A DNA stretch of 64,000 nucleotides from Setomelanomma holmii (GCA_010015745.1 ML978223.1:62001-126000), one strand, 5' to 3'; shown: positions 1-10,161, counted from the stretch's first letter. Notes: a model not told the origin generated them from the letters alone. Numbers and translations: made by a program.

Positions 1-653
1 ACAAGTTCCTAACATGTTCCTTACCGTCATTGGTTTGATATCGGGGAACTTCGTATTGGGCCCGATATGCGGCAAATAGTCTCATCCGTCGTCACCTTGA
101 GAAGATGGACATGAACCACGGGAATTGTGGCTCGGAAACGTCTCGTAGCAGGGCATCTGCGACGGCAGCTCCGTCATTTGAGAAGCTTAGAGCTTCTCAA
201 CACTATGAAATGCGACAGCGAATCTGCAACGTAGTACTTGCATTAGCCACAGATGTTCAAAAATGCCAAGACTCAGTGCAGACCTAGTATGTCTTCTGCA
301 AGGTGAACAAACTTGTTCCACGTGGGTGTGTCGCCAGCGAGGCGACTTTCCGAAGGCCACTCCTCGAGGTTTAGAGATGCCACAACAAACCTTGCCACAT
401 CATATGAGTATGTGAAGGTCACACGGCTGTTGCCGTCACCAGGAATGGCGGCTTGCCGATGCGCAATGTCGATGGCAAATAGAGCGGGCCTCAAGTGCTT
501 TTGCATATGTGGCATCGCCCAATAGTCGAGAAAGCAGCCATTCAAGAACACGGTCCATTGCATACCGGACTTCTTCAACTCCTCGATGGCGTGGAAGTAG
601 TCTACCAACGTGGGAAGCTCACTTATGGACCTAACACGTATTAATGAATTCAA
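1..653 (-). pseudogene. NmrA-like / isoflavone-reductase-like NAD(P)-binding protein, degenerate, partial
   Basis: On the minus strand 653-273 encodes the middle and C-terminal part of an NmrA-like (PCBER-type) protein. Visible family signatures are a GMQWT segment, AAIPGDGNSRVTFTY, DVARFVVASL and a WNKFVHLAED motif. The rest of the C-terminus is recognisable further left but broken: SVEKL followed directly by TAA (187-189), then SQMTELPSQ in the same frame, then IFSR in another frame, and finally KFPDIKPMTV close to position 1. The N-terminal Rossmann half (GxxGxxG) is not found upstream; a 3' splice-like site lies just before the first conserved residues at about 631, but no coding exon is visible beyond it. 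At least one nonsense codon, two frame changes and a missing N-terminus make this a decayed gene. The family reading is confident; functionality is very unlikely. Confidence 0.75.
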
Positions 654-1066
654 ATCGCCTCGCGCGGCTGTTCAAAGCAGATGCGAGGGCTAACGCTTAA
701 TATGATGGGCAGTGACTTGTGATGCAACATAGGTACCCGCTGTCTCAGACGTTACAAAGAGTAGTGATGTCATTTGATTCTGTTCAACCTGGGTTTAGCT
801 CATTCCGGTAGCGCGACAAAACTGACGCGTAGAACTGCAGGGTCTTCGCTGTTCTTTACATGGTTCCTTATTGCGTTCCTCGACGCGATCAACTGTCCGC
901 GGAGAGAAAGTCCTTTCCAATGAATATGCTTCATGGGTGCCCGAGCTGCACATTTTTGGGGCGAAAAATGCGGGGTTGCAGCACCTGCTGCGCGGGCGGC
1001 CGCCTCAAGCCCATCAGAACGTATTTGAAGACACTTGCTGCTTAAACCCATCTACGACCATCTAAC
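654..1066. other. intergenic, upstream of HET gene
   Basis: No recognisable coding sequence. It separates the NmrA-like remnant from the divergently placed HET gene and presumably holds the HET promoter; I see no clear TATA box. Confidence 0.4.
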
Positions 1067-2560
1067 ATGATACTCATCGATACCGCAACGCTTATACTGC
1101 GCGAGTTTCCGACCTCGGACGAGCGATATGCTATCCTGTCGCACACCTGGGGACCTAGCAACGATGAAGTGACGTACGAAGAGATGATGACACCCAACCG
1201 ATCTGCAGCAACTCTGGCAAAACCGGGCTATATGAAAATTGTCAAGACGTGCGAGATCGCTCGATCAAATTACAATCTGCCATACGCATGGGTCGATACT
1301 TGTTGCATCAATAAGGCTAGCAGCGCGGAACTTAGCGAGGCCATCAATTCAATGTTCAGATGGTATGAAGAAGCATGGGTCTGTCTAGCGCATCTTTCAG
1401 ACGTGACAGATACCCAGCTATCGTTCCATCAGTCAAGATGGTACACCCGTGGCTGGACGCTCCAGGAGCTGATAGCCCCCAAGGATGTCGTCTTCTTCGA
1501 TGGCGATTGGACTTTCCGCGGAACGAAGCAGACCATGTCTACACATATATCAATGATAACTGGGATACCCGAACAAGTCCTGGACCGATCGCTGGATCTG
1601 CATGAGATTCCCGTAGCCCAACGGTTTTCTTGGGCTTCGAAACGCGAGACTACACGAGTCGAAGATCTTGCATATAGTCTCCTAGGCATCTTCAATATAA
1701 ATATGGCAATGCTGTATGGCGAAGGCGACAGGGCTTTCATTCGTCTGCAAGAGCAAATCCTTAGCCAAAGTGCAGACATGTCTATTTTCCTGTGGACGGA
1801 CCTGCAGACAAATCAAGAGTACACTGGACTGTTGTCACCTTCTCCGGCGTGTTTCCGTGAGATGCGACAAGTTATTGCAGAGCCTACATTCACGCAACGT
1901 GAGTTCTATCTTACCAATCGAGGCATTCGGATGAAACTAGGAATTGCTTGGGGTGACGATACTGGTCTCGCAGTACTGCCACTCAAGCACTCCGTTGGAG
2001 CAAATGGCCAGCCTTCGGGGATATATCTCAGAAGGGTCGGATTGGATCTATTTGCTCGAGCTCGCCCACAGGACTATGCCAAAGTAGAAAGCAAAAGATT
2101 CTACACCGTCTTCACTGCGGTCAAGACCTTATCTTCGAGTCAATCGACGACAATCACCAATCGTATCATAAACATTTCGTTTCCCGACGATATTTGCGTC
2201 ACTCGAGTGGAGCCACATGGATCCTGGGACCATAGCAATCGTATATTCTATTCAACTCACGCCGGTGCCTTCTTGGGGTACATGCAGCTTTCGCATGTCA
2301 ATCACATACAGAGCTATAATCAGTTCGCCATCGTTCTCTGCTTCAAGCATGGCCTATGGTCAGCTGGAGTCGTCGATGGTATACGATGGCGTTCGATACG
2401 GGACGCATTCTATAGCCATTATAAGGAAAATCTTCACGAGCTACAGTACGATAGCACCATGCACGATGTGGAGATGGGCGGCATCCAGATTATTCACCCT
2501 GAGATAACGATACACATGAGAGGGAGTTTGCAACCATGCATTGAAGTGCGCATCGCCTAA
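1067..2560 (+). CDS. HET-domain protein (heterokaryon incompatibility type)
   Basis: A single-exon, 497-residue protein with an N-terminal HET domain (PF06985-like). The three classic blocks are all visible: YAILSHTWG (residues ~22-30) followed by EVTYEEM, WVDTCCINK (~76-84) with the following SEAINSMFRWYEEA, and RGWTLQELIAP (~127-137). A LAYSLLGIF...MLYGEG segment near 210-225 is the usual end of the HET-E/HET-like N-terminal region. The C-terminal ~270 residues show no NACHT, WD40 or ankyrin repeats that I can recognise. HET proteins mediate allorecognition and programmed cell death after hyphal fusion; here no second component can be assigned. The ATG at 1067 is right at the start of the conserved sequence (ILIDTATLIL), as in many short HET genes. 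The gene is intact, in contrast to its neighbours on both sides. Confidence 0.9.
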   Translation: MILIDTATLILREFPTSDERYAILSHTWGPSNDEVTYEEMMTPNRSAATLAKPGYMKIVKTCEIARSNYNLPYAWVDTCCINKASSAELSEAINSMFRWYEEAWVCLAHLSDVTDTQLSFHQSRWYTRGWTLQELIAPKDVVFFDGDWTFRGTKQTMSTHISMITGIPEQVLDRSLDLHEIPVAQRFSWASKRETTRVEDLAYSLLGIFNINMAMLYGEGDRAFIRLQEQILSQSADMSIFLWTDLQTNQEYTGLLSPSPACFREMRQVIAEPTFTQREFYLTNRGIRMKLGIAWGDDTGLAVLPLKHSVGANGQPSGIYLRRVGLDLFARARPQDYAKVESKRFYTVFTAVKTLSSSQSTTITNRIINISFPDDICVTRVEPHGSWDHSNRIFYSTHAGAFLGYMQLSHVNHIQSYNQFAIVLCFKHGLWSAGVVDGIRWRSIRDAFYSHYKENLHELQYDSTMHDVEMGGIQIIHPEITIHMRGSLQPCIEVRIA

Positions 2561-2716
2561 ATCGATGCGTAGATTCCTGAGCTCAACGCCAGTCATGGGT
2601 TAGTACGCTCCGCAAGCACTATAAGTTGCTCATGGAATCAACGCTTTCGAATGGATTCAATCATACGCAGCCTCGCACAAATCAAGTTCTTCGGAGTCTA
2701 ACCTCTTCTTCCTCGC

Positions 2717-3468
2717 CTACTTGCGATACCACATCCTGGTCACCTTTGTCTTTTTCATTTTCTTCTGCAATTGGAAGATACCATACATCAATGCCTCCGC
2801 CGTCGGCGGGCAGCCAGGAACATAAAGTCCACGGGAATGATTCTGTCGACCCACCTTACAACGCTGTAGCTGTAGTAGTAATAGCCCCCACCATTTGCGC
2901 AGCTTCCCATGCTGATCACCCATCTCGGCTCGGGCATCTGGTCACTGTCCCAGCAACGATCATTACATCGGCTTGGCGTGGAGAAGCGCGGAATATGATA
3001 CCTAGGCGATCTGGATGGTAGCGAGGCATGGAAAGGTGCATCATTTCGATGGCGCAGCACGCTAGGCCGAAGCTGAGGGGCCAAAGAGAGCTTTGGCGAG
3101 CCCAGTTGACGAGCTGATCGATAGTCATCCTGAATCTCGTGAACTCGAATGTTTGCATACAGAACCTTTTAAGCCTACAAGACATGTTCGACCACACTGG
3201 GGCTTTTGATCGCAGTCGAGGACAGGTTTCGACCCTGGCGCTGTTCCGGCGTCGAATCGTGTCGGAGCGAAGCATGATGTGAGAAGGTACGAGATGGGTG
3301 ATGGTTTCCTGCATTGATCCGGCAAATTGATGAGATAGTCCGGGTATGGTAGCCACAGTGCGCAACTGCTTCAACGTTGTTAGTACACCTCGAGTTGATA
3401 GAGTGAAGAAGTAGTTTACCCTTGGAATCTCGTACGACGACTCGCTTTATACTGGGAGAACAGAACAT
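2717..3468 (-). pseudogene. NADH:ubiquinone oxidoreductase 20 kDa subunit (NDUFS7/PSST/NuoB family), broken copy
   Basis: Translation on the minus strand reproduces nearly all of the complex I PSST subunit, which carries cluster N2. An exon ending at 3179 (...SVVEHVL) joins through a 49 bp intron (3130-3178, GTAGGC...ATTCAG) to an exon starting MTIDQLVNWARQSSLWP, followed by FGLACCAIEMMH and RASPRQADVMIVAGTVT. The frame then jumps at 2935-2945: about 11 residues expected between VAGTVT and DQMPEPRW are missing, and the junction sits in the shared bases GACC. A second one-base shift near 2824-2827 separates IIPVD from YVPGCPPTAEA. The C-terminus TRMWYRK and its stop are correct. All four cluster-ligand cysteines (CC, GSC, PGC) survive but in three different frames. 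The 5' end is uncertain (possible ATG at 3468). Complex I needs this subunit, so a functional copy must exist elsewhere; this would be a decayed duplicate. Confidence 0.8.
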
Positions 3469-3681
3469 CGAATAAGCTAGGTCCAGAAGTATCAGTTCCA
3501 AGACGAAGAGCGTGCAGCACGGTTGAGTTCGGGGGCATATGAAGATTACGTGGTTATCCAATTTGGGCAAGCAGCGTTGCGGAAGCCGGCTTCTAACCTC
3601 AAATAGCCCACATGGAAACCCCGCATGCGAGATCAAACCCACAAGCTGCACGAAAAGCCCACATCACACAGTGCGATAGAA

Positions 3682-5702
3682 ATGGCTATGGCTGAAAGAT
3701 TTGATCAGCGCACACGTGTGATAACGAAGGCTCCTGCCACTGTTTATCATTGCGTCACCTGCGACAAGCCTTTCTCAAGCAACAGTCATTTGCCACGACA
3801 TGAACCTACACGTAGGACCTCCTACTAGCTGTGAGCAATCGGAGACTGACGTTCTTCAGATAAGCAGACACGCAAGAATGTCTGCTCTTACTGTGGCCGT
3901 GCATTCGTTCGCCAGTAAAACTTTCTCATTCCCGCATGCACATAGCGCAGCAGTGAGGCTTATCAAGCTCAGTGACGTTCTCAGGAGGCACTAAAAGTCA
4001 TGTACACAAAGAGGTGAGCATGATACTGTAGCCTCGGGTGTTCCAGGCCGCCCAGCACGAGGTCGCAGAAGACAATCTTCTTCGAGCGCAACTCGTGCCG
4101 ATGCAATTAGCAGGTCAAGCAAGGGCTGTGCGGATCAACATCCTCGCATTCCTGCTACCATTTCGTTTTTGTTGCACTATACCGATCCATGTCGCGATTC
4201 GGTTGTCCCTGCTTTTACCATCACAGGAGTGCATGCTGCTCCAGTCGACAGTCAAGATGATATTCATGCGGATGTTGGTCACATGACAGGAGACACGGCC
4301 GGTCTCTTTGGCATATTCTCGGATCTGTTTGTTGAAAATACTCAGGAATTCTTCATCCCCAAATCCACCAGATTCGATTTGCCGCCATTACAGAAAAACG
4401 TCCGAGAGCTCTGTCTCCAACTTCAAGCACATCACAATAAGCACCCAACGACATGCATCTTCCCAAATTGTGACTATCCTGAGGAGTCAGCAGCTATTGT
4501 CTTCACTACGCAGAACTTTGAGGATTGCATCTGGGCTTACTTCACGGTCTTCCATCCCCAGCACCCTTTCATTCATTGGCCTACCTTCGACATATACACT
4601 TTTTCTCGACCTTTGTTGCTCGCTGTGGCGCTCGCTGGGTCTGTGCATTGCCCTCCAAGTGACGCTGCATTACTTGCTCGCACATTTTTCCATCTGGCGG
4701 AAGACTTTATTTTCGATCATTTACGCTCCATAATAGCGAAGATTGATGCGCAGGAGGAAGCCAGACTACAGTCATTCCAAGCTGCCCTGCTCATTGTCAC
4801 AGTCCGCAACAAGCAAGTCAATCCGTTCACCTTCAGAGACCCACTTACCTATCTAGGTAGGAGTTAAGCTTCTATAGGCAACTACTAGGCTCAAATAGGT
4901 AATCAATCAAGTCAAGCCAGACCTTCTGAGCCCCGTTTAATTGCTTATTGCGGAGTCTGCTCATTGTGGCTCTTCAGGTGAGCTTCAACGACGAAGCAAT
5001 CCGTCGCAGGCTTAGAACGTCGAGGCATCCGGAATTGGTCGCTTCGTTGGGGCTACTTGGTCTAATGGTGAACACCGGTACAAGCCAGATCAACACATCT
5101 GCATGGCAGGCTTTCATCGCGCACGAGTCAAGAGTAAGGTAATTTCATGTCAGTCTATTCAGGCTAGTCTCATTGGCTAATTTCGTCTATATATTGTGCT
5201 CATTGTCCATAACTTGTAATACAACCAACACTTCTTATTCTTCACTTAACAGCCCTGTACAGGCTTAAAGTTCACAGCAATCTGGCGATGCTTGCATGGT
5301 CGCTTCTGACGTCCATCAGATCCATACATGTCTTATTTCTCATGGACTTTATGAAAGCCTTCTTCTTCAACAGTCATCCGCAAATGGCCGTATCGAAAAT
5401 GCAGCATCCACTCCATGGCGTTCGTCACGCGATCCGCGCTGCTGGTAAAAACAACTTGTCGCTTTTTGCAACGAGCCTTGGTTCGTTGGAAAGAGCTATG
5501 GGATGCGCAAAACATGGAGCGCCGAACCTCCATCGGATTCACAAAATATGGCATCGAAATTTGGTGGGTGGCAAGAAAGGTTCTCGAGCTGTCATGCGAC
5601 GATAACACACACAAAGGCTACTTAGCTGGAATTCCGACACACTCGCTGGGAGATCTTCCTGAGTGCATCTGGGAGTACGCGAAACTTAAAAGAAGATACT
5701 AG
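3682..5702 (+). pseudogene. C2H2 zinc-finger plus fungal-specific (fungal_trans) transcription factor, disrupted
   Basis: The first finger (YHCVTCDKPF...HLPRHEPT) gains its last His when a 48 bp intron (3812-3859, GTAGGA...CTTCAG, branch CTGAC) is removed. The second finger begins CSYCGRAFVR and is then lost to a one-base frameshift with an immediate TAA. A basic linker (GRPARGRRR, ~4050) leads to an open stretch 4169-4797 with the fungal_trans domain (FHPQHPFIHWPTF, PLLLAVALAG, ARTFFHLAEDFIFDHL). A 159 bp element then interrupts the LLIV codons, and the domain resumes as ALQVSFNDEAIRRRLRTSRHP (4969 on). Further downstream pieces in shifting frames (SHPQMAVSKM near 5370, GFTKYGIEIWWVARK near 5540) match the C-terminal part of the family. 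Multiple breaks mean it cannot make a full regulator. The target genes are unknown. Confidence 0.75.
4787..4967. mobile_element. MITE-like insertion (element 4798-4956) with 11 bp target-site duplication
   Basis: An 11 bp direct repeat CTGCTCATTGT (4787-4797 and 4957-4967) flanks a 159 bp non-coding segment. The segment has imperfect terminal inverted repeats: 4801-4823 starts AGTCCGCAACAAGCAA, and the reverse complement of 4934-4956 starts ACTCCGCAATAAGCAA, with 18 of 23 positions matching. Three extra bases (CAC) lie outside the left repeat. The insertion splits the codons for LLIV of a fungal_trans domain; excising the element plus one repeat restores the frame exactly across the junction. 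Duplication length and size suit a Mutator-like MITE, but family assignment is inference. I saw no second copy in this window. Confidence 0.65.
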
Positions 5703-5855
5703 TAGGAGATCCGAAACCTGGGTGCTATGGTCAAATTTTACACGCGGCAATGTGTACTTCAGGCGCGCTCATCATCATCTATCTCAGTTGACTACCATTG
5801 ACAGCTTCCTACACGATACATCCGAAGCTCCCTCCCATTTGACTATCCATCCACG

Positions 5856-6776
5856 TCACTTGTCCTGCCTTGAACCCCGCAAAATCGGAAAGCAATGGTC
5901 CACCAGATAATGCGCTTCCTCCTGTTGGTCTATGTCCCAATCTTCTAGTCTTTGGGCTACTGCGTCTACCAGGGTCTTACACTCCTCATACGTGGCATGC
6001 ACTCGTTGCGTGTCGCCTCTAGCACCGATGCCAACTTGGCCTCGCACCACATTCCGGTACTGCAAGATCTTATGCACTAGCGCGTACGCATCATGACACA
6101 GCAACACATTGCCTTCGTCATTTCGCAGGCTAGTATATCGTGAAGGTGTTATATACGCTGCATCGGCACCTCGATCAGATAAAGTGACGCTCTGGTGGTC
6201 CGAGAAGGCGTTGTATGGTATATTGAAGAGTGCTTGACGCTTGATGGCGAGAAGAGAACTGCGTGCTGTGGCGACGCTGAGAGTGGGTAGCCTTTCGGAC
6301 GAATCTGGACGGAAGTTGACAGCCTCTCTAGCATACAGCTTGTAGGTATTGAGAGAAGCGCGCCATGTATCGCGGGCATAGCTGTGCTTTTGAACCTCGC
6401 GCTGCTTCTTGCGTCGGCGCTGGCGCTGAGTACCCGATCCGATAGTGTCGCCGACAATGTCGTTGCCAGTTTTTGCTGCCAGATCCTGTGGATAACCCAT
6501 CATATTTTGTTGATCTAGCTTGTCTCCATTGCTATTGCTGTCAGGCAGGTTCCGTGGTACCTTCAGGGAAGTCACAGTCCCATTGTCGTTCTCTTGCGTT
6601 GCCATCAAATTCGCGTCGCCCCTAGTCGCCACCGTCGCCACGTTAACGAACATGCCAATCGTTTTGTTTTGCTCCATCTTCTTGCGCGTAGTCACCATGA
6701 GCTCCGCTAGCTGTGACCCCAGCCATGGTCCTAATAAACCGATGTCTTCCCCAGCATCTCGCAGGAGAGATAACAT
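5856..6776 (-). CDS. hypothetical protein (unrecognised), possibly 3' exon of a longer gene
   Basis: An open frame of 306 residues, rich in charged residues, with a basic stretch (QRQRRRKKQRE) near residue 120. I do not recognise a domain. The region just upstream on the same strand stays open for about 75 codons (7010-6780) and could be joined by splicing near an AATGCAG acceptor at about 6797. A further open stretch lies at 7355-7008, so a multi-exon gene over 5856-7355 is possible. The segment AEMLSLLRDAGEDI faintly resembles an ankyrin-repeat helix, which is too weak to call. The length of the uninterrupted frame is the main evidence for coding. It could equally be another remnant in this decayed arm. 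Confidence 0.3.
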   Translation of the reverse strand: MLSLLRDAGEDIGLLGPWLGSQLAELMVTTRKKMEQNKTIGMFVNVATVATRGDANLMATQENDNGTVTSLKVPRNLPDSNSNGDKLDQQNMMGYPQDLAAKTGNDIVGDTIGSGTQRQRRRKKQREVQKHSYARDTWRASLNTYKLYAREAVNFRPDSSERLPTLSVATARSSLLAIKRQALFNIPYNAFSDHQSVTLSDRGADAAYITPSRYTSLRNDEGNVLLCHDAYALVHKILQYRNVVRGQVGIGARGDTQRVHATYEECKTLVDAVAQRLEDWDIDQQEEAHYLVDHCFPILRGSRQDK

Positions 6777-7375
6777 CTCAGCACGGTCTGCATTGGCAAG
6801 TCAGGTCAGCTCCAATGGTGTATCGACGTCGATTCTAGCTAGTCTCGGACATCGACTTGATTTCATGATCTTTACGTCGGTAGTGGCAATTGCGGACGCT
6901 GTGAATATAGCAGCCTTGGTAGTACTTCCTTCATGCTCAGGGTCAGACACCGGTGCAATCGCACGCACAGGCTCCAACGTAGGGCCAAGCTTTGTTTTTG
7001 ATGCTGCCTAAGGCGCATAATCCTTCGCTGTGGTGGACTCGAAATCGAGTGTTCTGGGCAGAGTTGTGGGAGTAGTGCAATCGGGATGCAGCGTCCGGCG
7101 ATTCTTTTTCGTGTCGTCTTCGAGTTCTCGCACGCTGGTGTTTAAGAAGTGGTACTTCATTGTCGAAATGATAGAGAGCCTCTTAGTCCTGCTGATGTCG
7201 TTGTATTGACCTTGTGGAACAGTTGAGTATCCTTGGTTGAGAACGGTTGAAGTCGAGTTGATGCCGTGAACGTTGTGCAGAGCAGTGATGAGTCTCAGGA
7301 GAGTGTTCTGACAGCTTATAAATGCAGAAGAACGTAATCGGTAAGACCTGGACATTCTAAGCTAGAAAACTCAAC

Positions 7376-7972
7376 TCATGCTCGATTGCAGTAGAAGGGG
7401 GCATCGCGCATGCATGCCATGATCTCACGAACTAGAATGAAGTTAGAGACCAAGCCCATGCCCGCGCCAGTCAATCTGCAAGCCATCTCGACCCTACGAA
7501 ACCATGTCGCTTCCTTCACCAAGATGAAGTCTGCCTCTCCCGCTTCTAAGAAGTAGTATGCACACAGCGCCTTGAGCTTCTCCAAGCGCGGCCTCTTTTC
7601 TCCCTCAATCAACAACTTCCACGGCTCTTGGAAGCGAATGTTGCCATAGTCATTCCGATTGAGCTTCGACGCGCGCGCATAGAGCTCCACAACACCTTTC
7701 ACTCCCATTTACGCGCTGAGCTTCGCCACAGTGCCATCATCCCACGCAATGTAGCCTAAGAAAATCGTCTTGTCGCAGAAGCCAGTCATGTCTTGCTTCT
7801 CGGTATGCCATGGGATGTCATCGACGTCGATGACGGAGGCAAATTCGGTAGGAAAGTCGGTTTGCGCGACTTGTGTGATCTTGGTGAGGTTGTAGTAGGC
7901 TATTGTGGCGGGTTTAGCGGGCTTGCGCTTCGATTTCGTGACCTTAGAAGAGGCGTGCGACATTTTGGGCAA
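7376..7972 (-). pseudogene. hypothetical protein interrupted by one in-frame TAA
   Basis: Two open segments on the minus strand, 7972-7712 (87 residues) and 7708-7376 (110 residues), are in the same frame and separated only by a TAA at 7709-7711 that is followed immediately by ATG. Read as one gene they give a basic N-terminus (SKVTKSKRKPAKPA), a middle with DDIPWHTEK and FLGYIAWDDGTVAKLSA, then GVKGVVELYARASKLN. I do not recognise the family. Either this is one ~198-residue gene with a nonsense mutation (CAA to TAA would suffice) or two abutting small ORFs. The lack of any spacer favours the first. Confidence 0.4.
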
Positions 7973-8572
7973 TGTTTGTGGACGTCCGACTCAGAAGATG
8001 ATAATGGAGGGATTCGCAATGGTAGATTTGGTAGGCGCAAAGGATTTCGTGGTGGTTGAAAACTGTCGTCCGTTTGTCATGAGGTGAAACTGCCACTGCT
8101 GGCCTTCACTTCACCGTTGTCGGGAAGACATCTGAGACTCCATCACTCGCCACAGCCGGGAATATTTGATCTTCCAAAGCTTCAACTGTTACTATGGTGC
8201 ATCTAAACAACTCGGAGTGAGTGGCCTATGGTGGTGCTACCTCTGCTATACGCACACCGAGTTCGCTGGTTCGATTCTGGATAATAACAATCTCGATATT
8301 CGACAGAAATATCTCAGACGGCTCTCTGGTAGCGCTACCATTGCCTGGAGTATTTTTTGCACTTCTCTTAGCATTTGCGCTAACGGCAACAATACGACAT
8401 CATTTGCTTTTCCAGGTTAACATGTCGCTCTAACAGTACATTCGAGTAACAGAGGACCTGTGTCTTGAACAAGTCGGATGCAAAAGTTTCTGAAATGCTT
8501 TTATTGCTACATACAACTACAGCATCATCTCGTCGTAACCTCATCTCTCATCAACACCTGCAAATTCTTTCT
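7973..8572. other. intergenic
   Basis: No recognisable gene. A short plus-strand frame at 8221-8433 contains one hydrophobic stretch, but without homology or flanking exons I do not call it. The 3' part lies just downstream of the aminopeptidase stop. Confidence 0.35.
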
Positions 8573-10096
8573 TTATGAAAAGTTCTTCCCCGCACCACAA
8601 GTCTGATCATGATGCTCATGCCCACCATGATCCAACCTCGCCAGCAATCTCGAATTCTCCGCACTCCCCTTCCTCAACGTCACATTCGCCCTCGGAATCC
8701 CCTCGAAGCTCAGCGCATACTTTGCCACTGAATTAGCGATACTCTGCGTATTGAGCAGATAAGCGTCGTGAGCGAGGTTATTGATATCATCGCATTTTTG
8801 GTGGTAGCATCCGTCCAAGGGTTGGCCTGCTTGACCGCCAAAGAGCTGTGCTTCTTCGGGCGTTTTGAGGACTTCGGCGCCGGTGAAGAGACCGCCAGAC
8901 GGAATACCGTTTTCAAGGAACGCGGCGTAATCCGAGCGCAGAGAGAATAAGCTCGGAACGTGAGGTAGACCGCGCGACTCGTAGAAATCTTCAAAGTCCT
9001 TCTCGATCTTGTCCGAGCCGGTAGGGCCGGAGAAGTTGAAGGCGTCGCCGTTGCCGTCGTAGATCCCGAGGACGTAGTTAGGCGATGCGATCATGTCGAA
9101 GTTGAGGTATGCGCGGAGTTTGCTGACTTCTGAGGCGCCGCCGCCGAGTGTGCCGTTTAGGCTCTTCATATAGTAGAACGAACCGAGTTTGCCGAATTCT
9201 TCGGCACCCCAGAAACCGAGACGTACTGCATTCTTGATCTCGTACTTTGCGAGCGCGAGGCCGACGACGAGGCTGCCAATGGTTCCGGAGCCATCGTCGT
9301 TGATACCTGGCCCGGCAAAGACGGAGTCGGTGTGGCCGCCAATCATGAGGACGTTGTTATGATCGCCTTCCTTTGTTTCGGCAATGACGTTGTAGTTTGT
9401 GCGGTTTTCGCGAATGGCATCGACGAAAAGGTTGGCGGTGACGGTGCCGTTGTCGACTTGTGAGAGGAGAGTATTTCCAGCTTCTTGAGTCAGGCCGACA
9501 ACGGGTGCGTAGTTGCCTTCACCTCCAAGGGTGCCGGAAAGGGCCTGGAGAGGTACGTTGTTGTAGATGATGGCACCTGCGGCTCCGGCGGCCTTCGCGT
9601 TGGTGGCTTTGATTGCGAAAGTGCAAACTCCACGAGAGATGAGAGCAATTTGGCCAGAGACTGCGGATGGGAAGTCCGTAGCATTGCATCCGAGGTCGTT
9701 GATTCTGACAAGAGTACCGTTCACATTGGCGGAAGGTCCATATGTGAGGTACTCGGCCTTAACGTCCTGACCGGCGGCAGTCAATCTGACAGTAGCGGCA
9801 GTGAACAGCTCAACGAAGGGCTGCTTATAGACGTCGTAGGCTCCGGTCTTCTTCAAGGTCTGGTACAACCACTCTGTTGTGGCATTGTGGCCGCCTCCAC
9901 CAAATGCGCGGTTGCCGCCGTTGGCATCAGAAATATCTTGCAGCTTCTGGGAGCCGGCAAGCAAATCCTTGAGCTTGACATTTTTGATGAGCTCCTTCGG
10001 CGACACCAGCTTTTTGTGCTTCTGTGGAGCGAGAGCAATGTCGAACTGTGCCAAGGCTGGCGCAGCAAGCGCCGCCGCGAACAGGGCGTACTTCAT
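8573..10096 (-). CDS. secreted M28 family aminopeptidase (leucine aminopeptidase 2-like) with PA domain
   Basis: A single-exon, 507-residue secreted protease. The ATG at 10096 is preferred over an upstream in-frame ATG (10138) because it starts a textbook signal peptide (KYALFAAALAAPALAQ). A protease-associated (PA) domain occupies roughly residues 115-225 (ALISRGVCTFAIKATNAKAAGA). The M28 catalytic domain follows, with the expected two-zinc ligands visible: GGHTDS (His255), INDDGSG (Asp267), WGAEEFG (Glu299/300), NFDMIAS (Asp334) and YHQKCDD (His432). Many NxT/NxS sites fit secretion. The family removes N-terminal residues from peptides outside the cell to supply amino acids. The C-terminus ends in a His-rich tail (HGGHEHHD), which is unusual and could bind metal. 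A TATA-like element lies about 66 bp upstream of the start. Confidence 0.95.
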   Translation of the reverse strand: MKYALFAAALAAPALAQFDIALAPQKHKKLVSPKELIKNVKLKDLLAGSQKLQDISDANGGNRAFGGGGHNATTEWLYQTLKKTGAYDVYKQPFVELFTAATVRLTAAGQDVKAEYLTYGPSANVNGTLVRINDLGCNATDFPSAVSGQIALISRGVCTFAIKATNAKAAGAAGAIIYNNVPLQALSGTLGGEGNYAPVVGLTQEAGNTLLSQVDNGTVTANLFVDAIRENRTNYNVIAETKEGDHNNVLMIGGHTDSVFAGPGINDDGSGTIGSLVVGLALAKYEIKNAVRLGFWGAEEFGKLGSFYYMKSLNGTLGGGASEVSKLRAYLNFDMIASPNYVLGIYDGNGDAFNFSGPTGSDKIEKDFEDFYESRGLPHVPSLFSLRSDYAAFLENGIPSGGLFTGAEVLKTPEEAQLFGGQAGQPLDGCYHQKCDDINNLAHDAYLLNTQSIANSVAKYALSFEGIPRANVTLRKGSAENSRLLARLDHGGHEHHDQTCGAGKNFS

Positions 10097-10161
10097 GATG
10101 GATATTGGGAAGTATGAGCGAAAGAATAGAGGTGGCATGTAACACGCCAGTACAATGTCTG

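Noticed and set aside
5856..6776. Ankyrin-repeat reading of AEMLSLLRDAGEDI
   Set aside because: A single weak match without neighbouring repeats; not enough to call.
9485..10117. 210-codon plus-strand frame over the aminopeptidase
   Set aside because: Antisense shadow of a strongly conserved M28 protease; no domain of its own.
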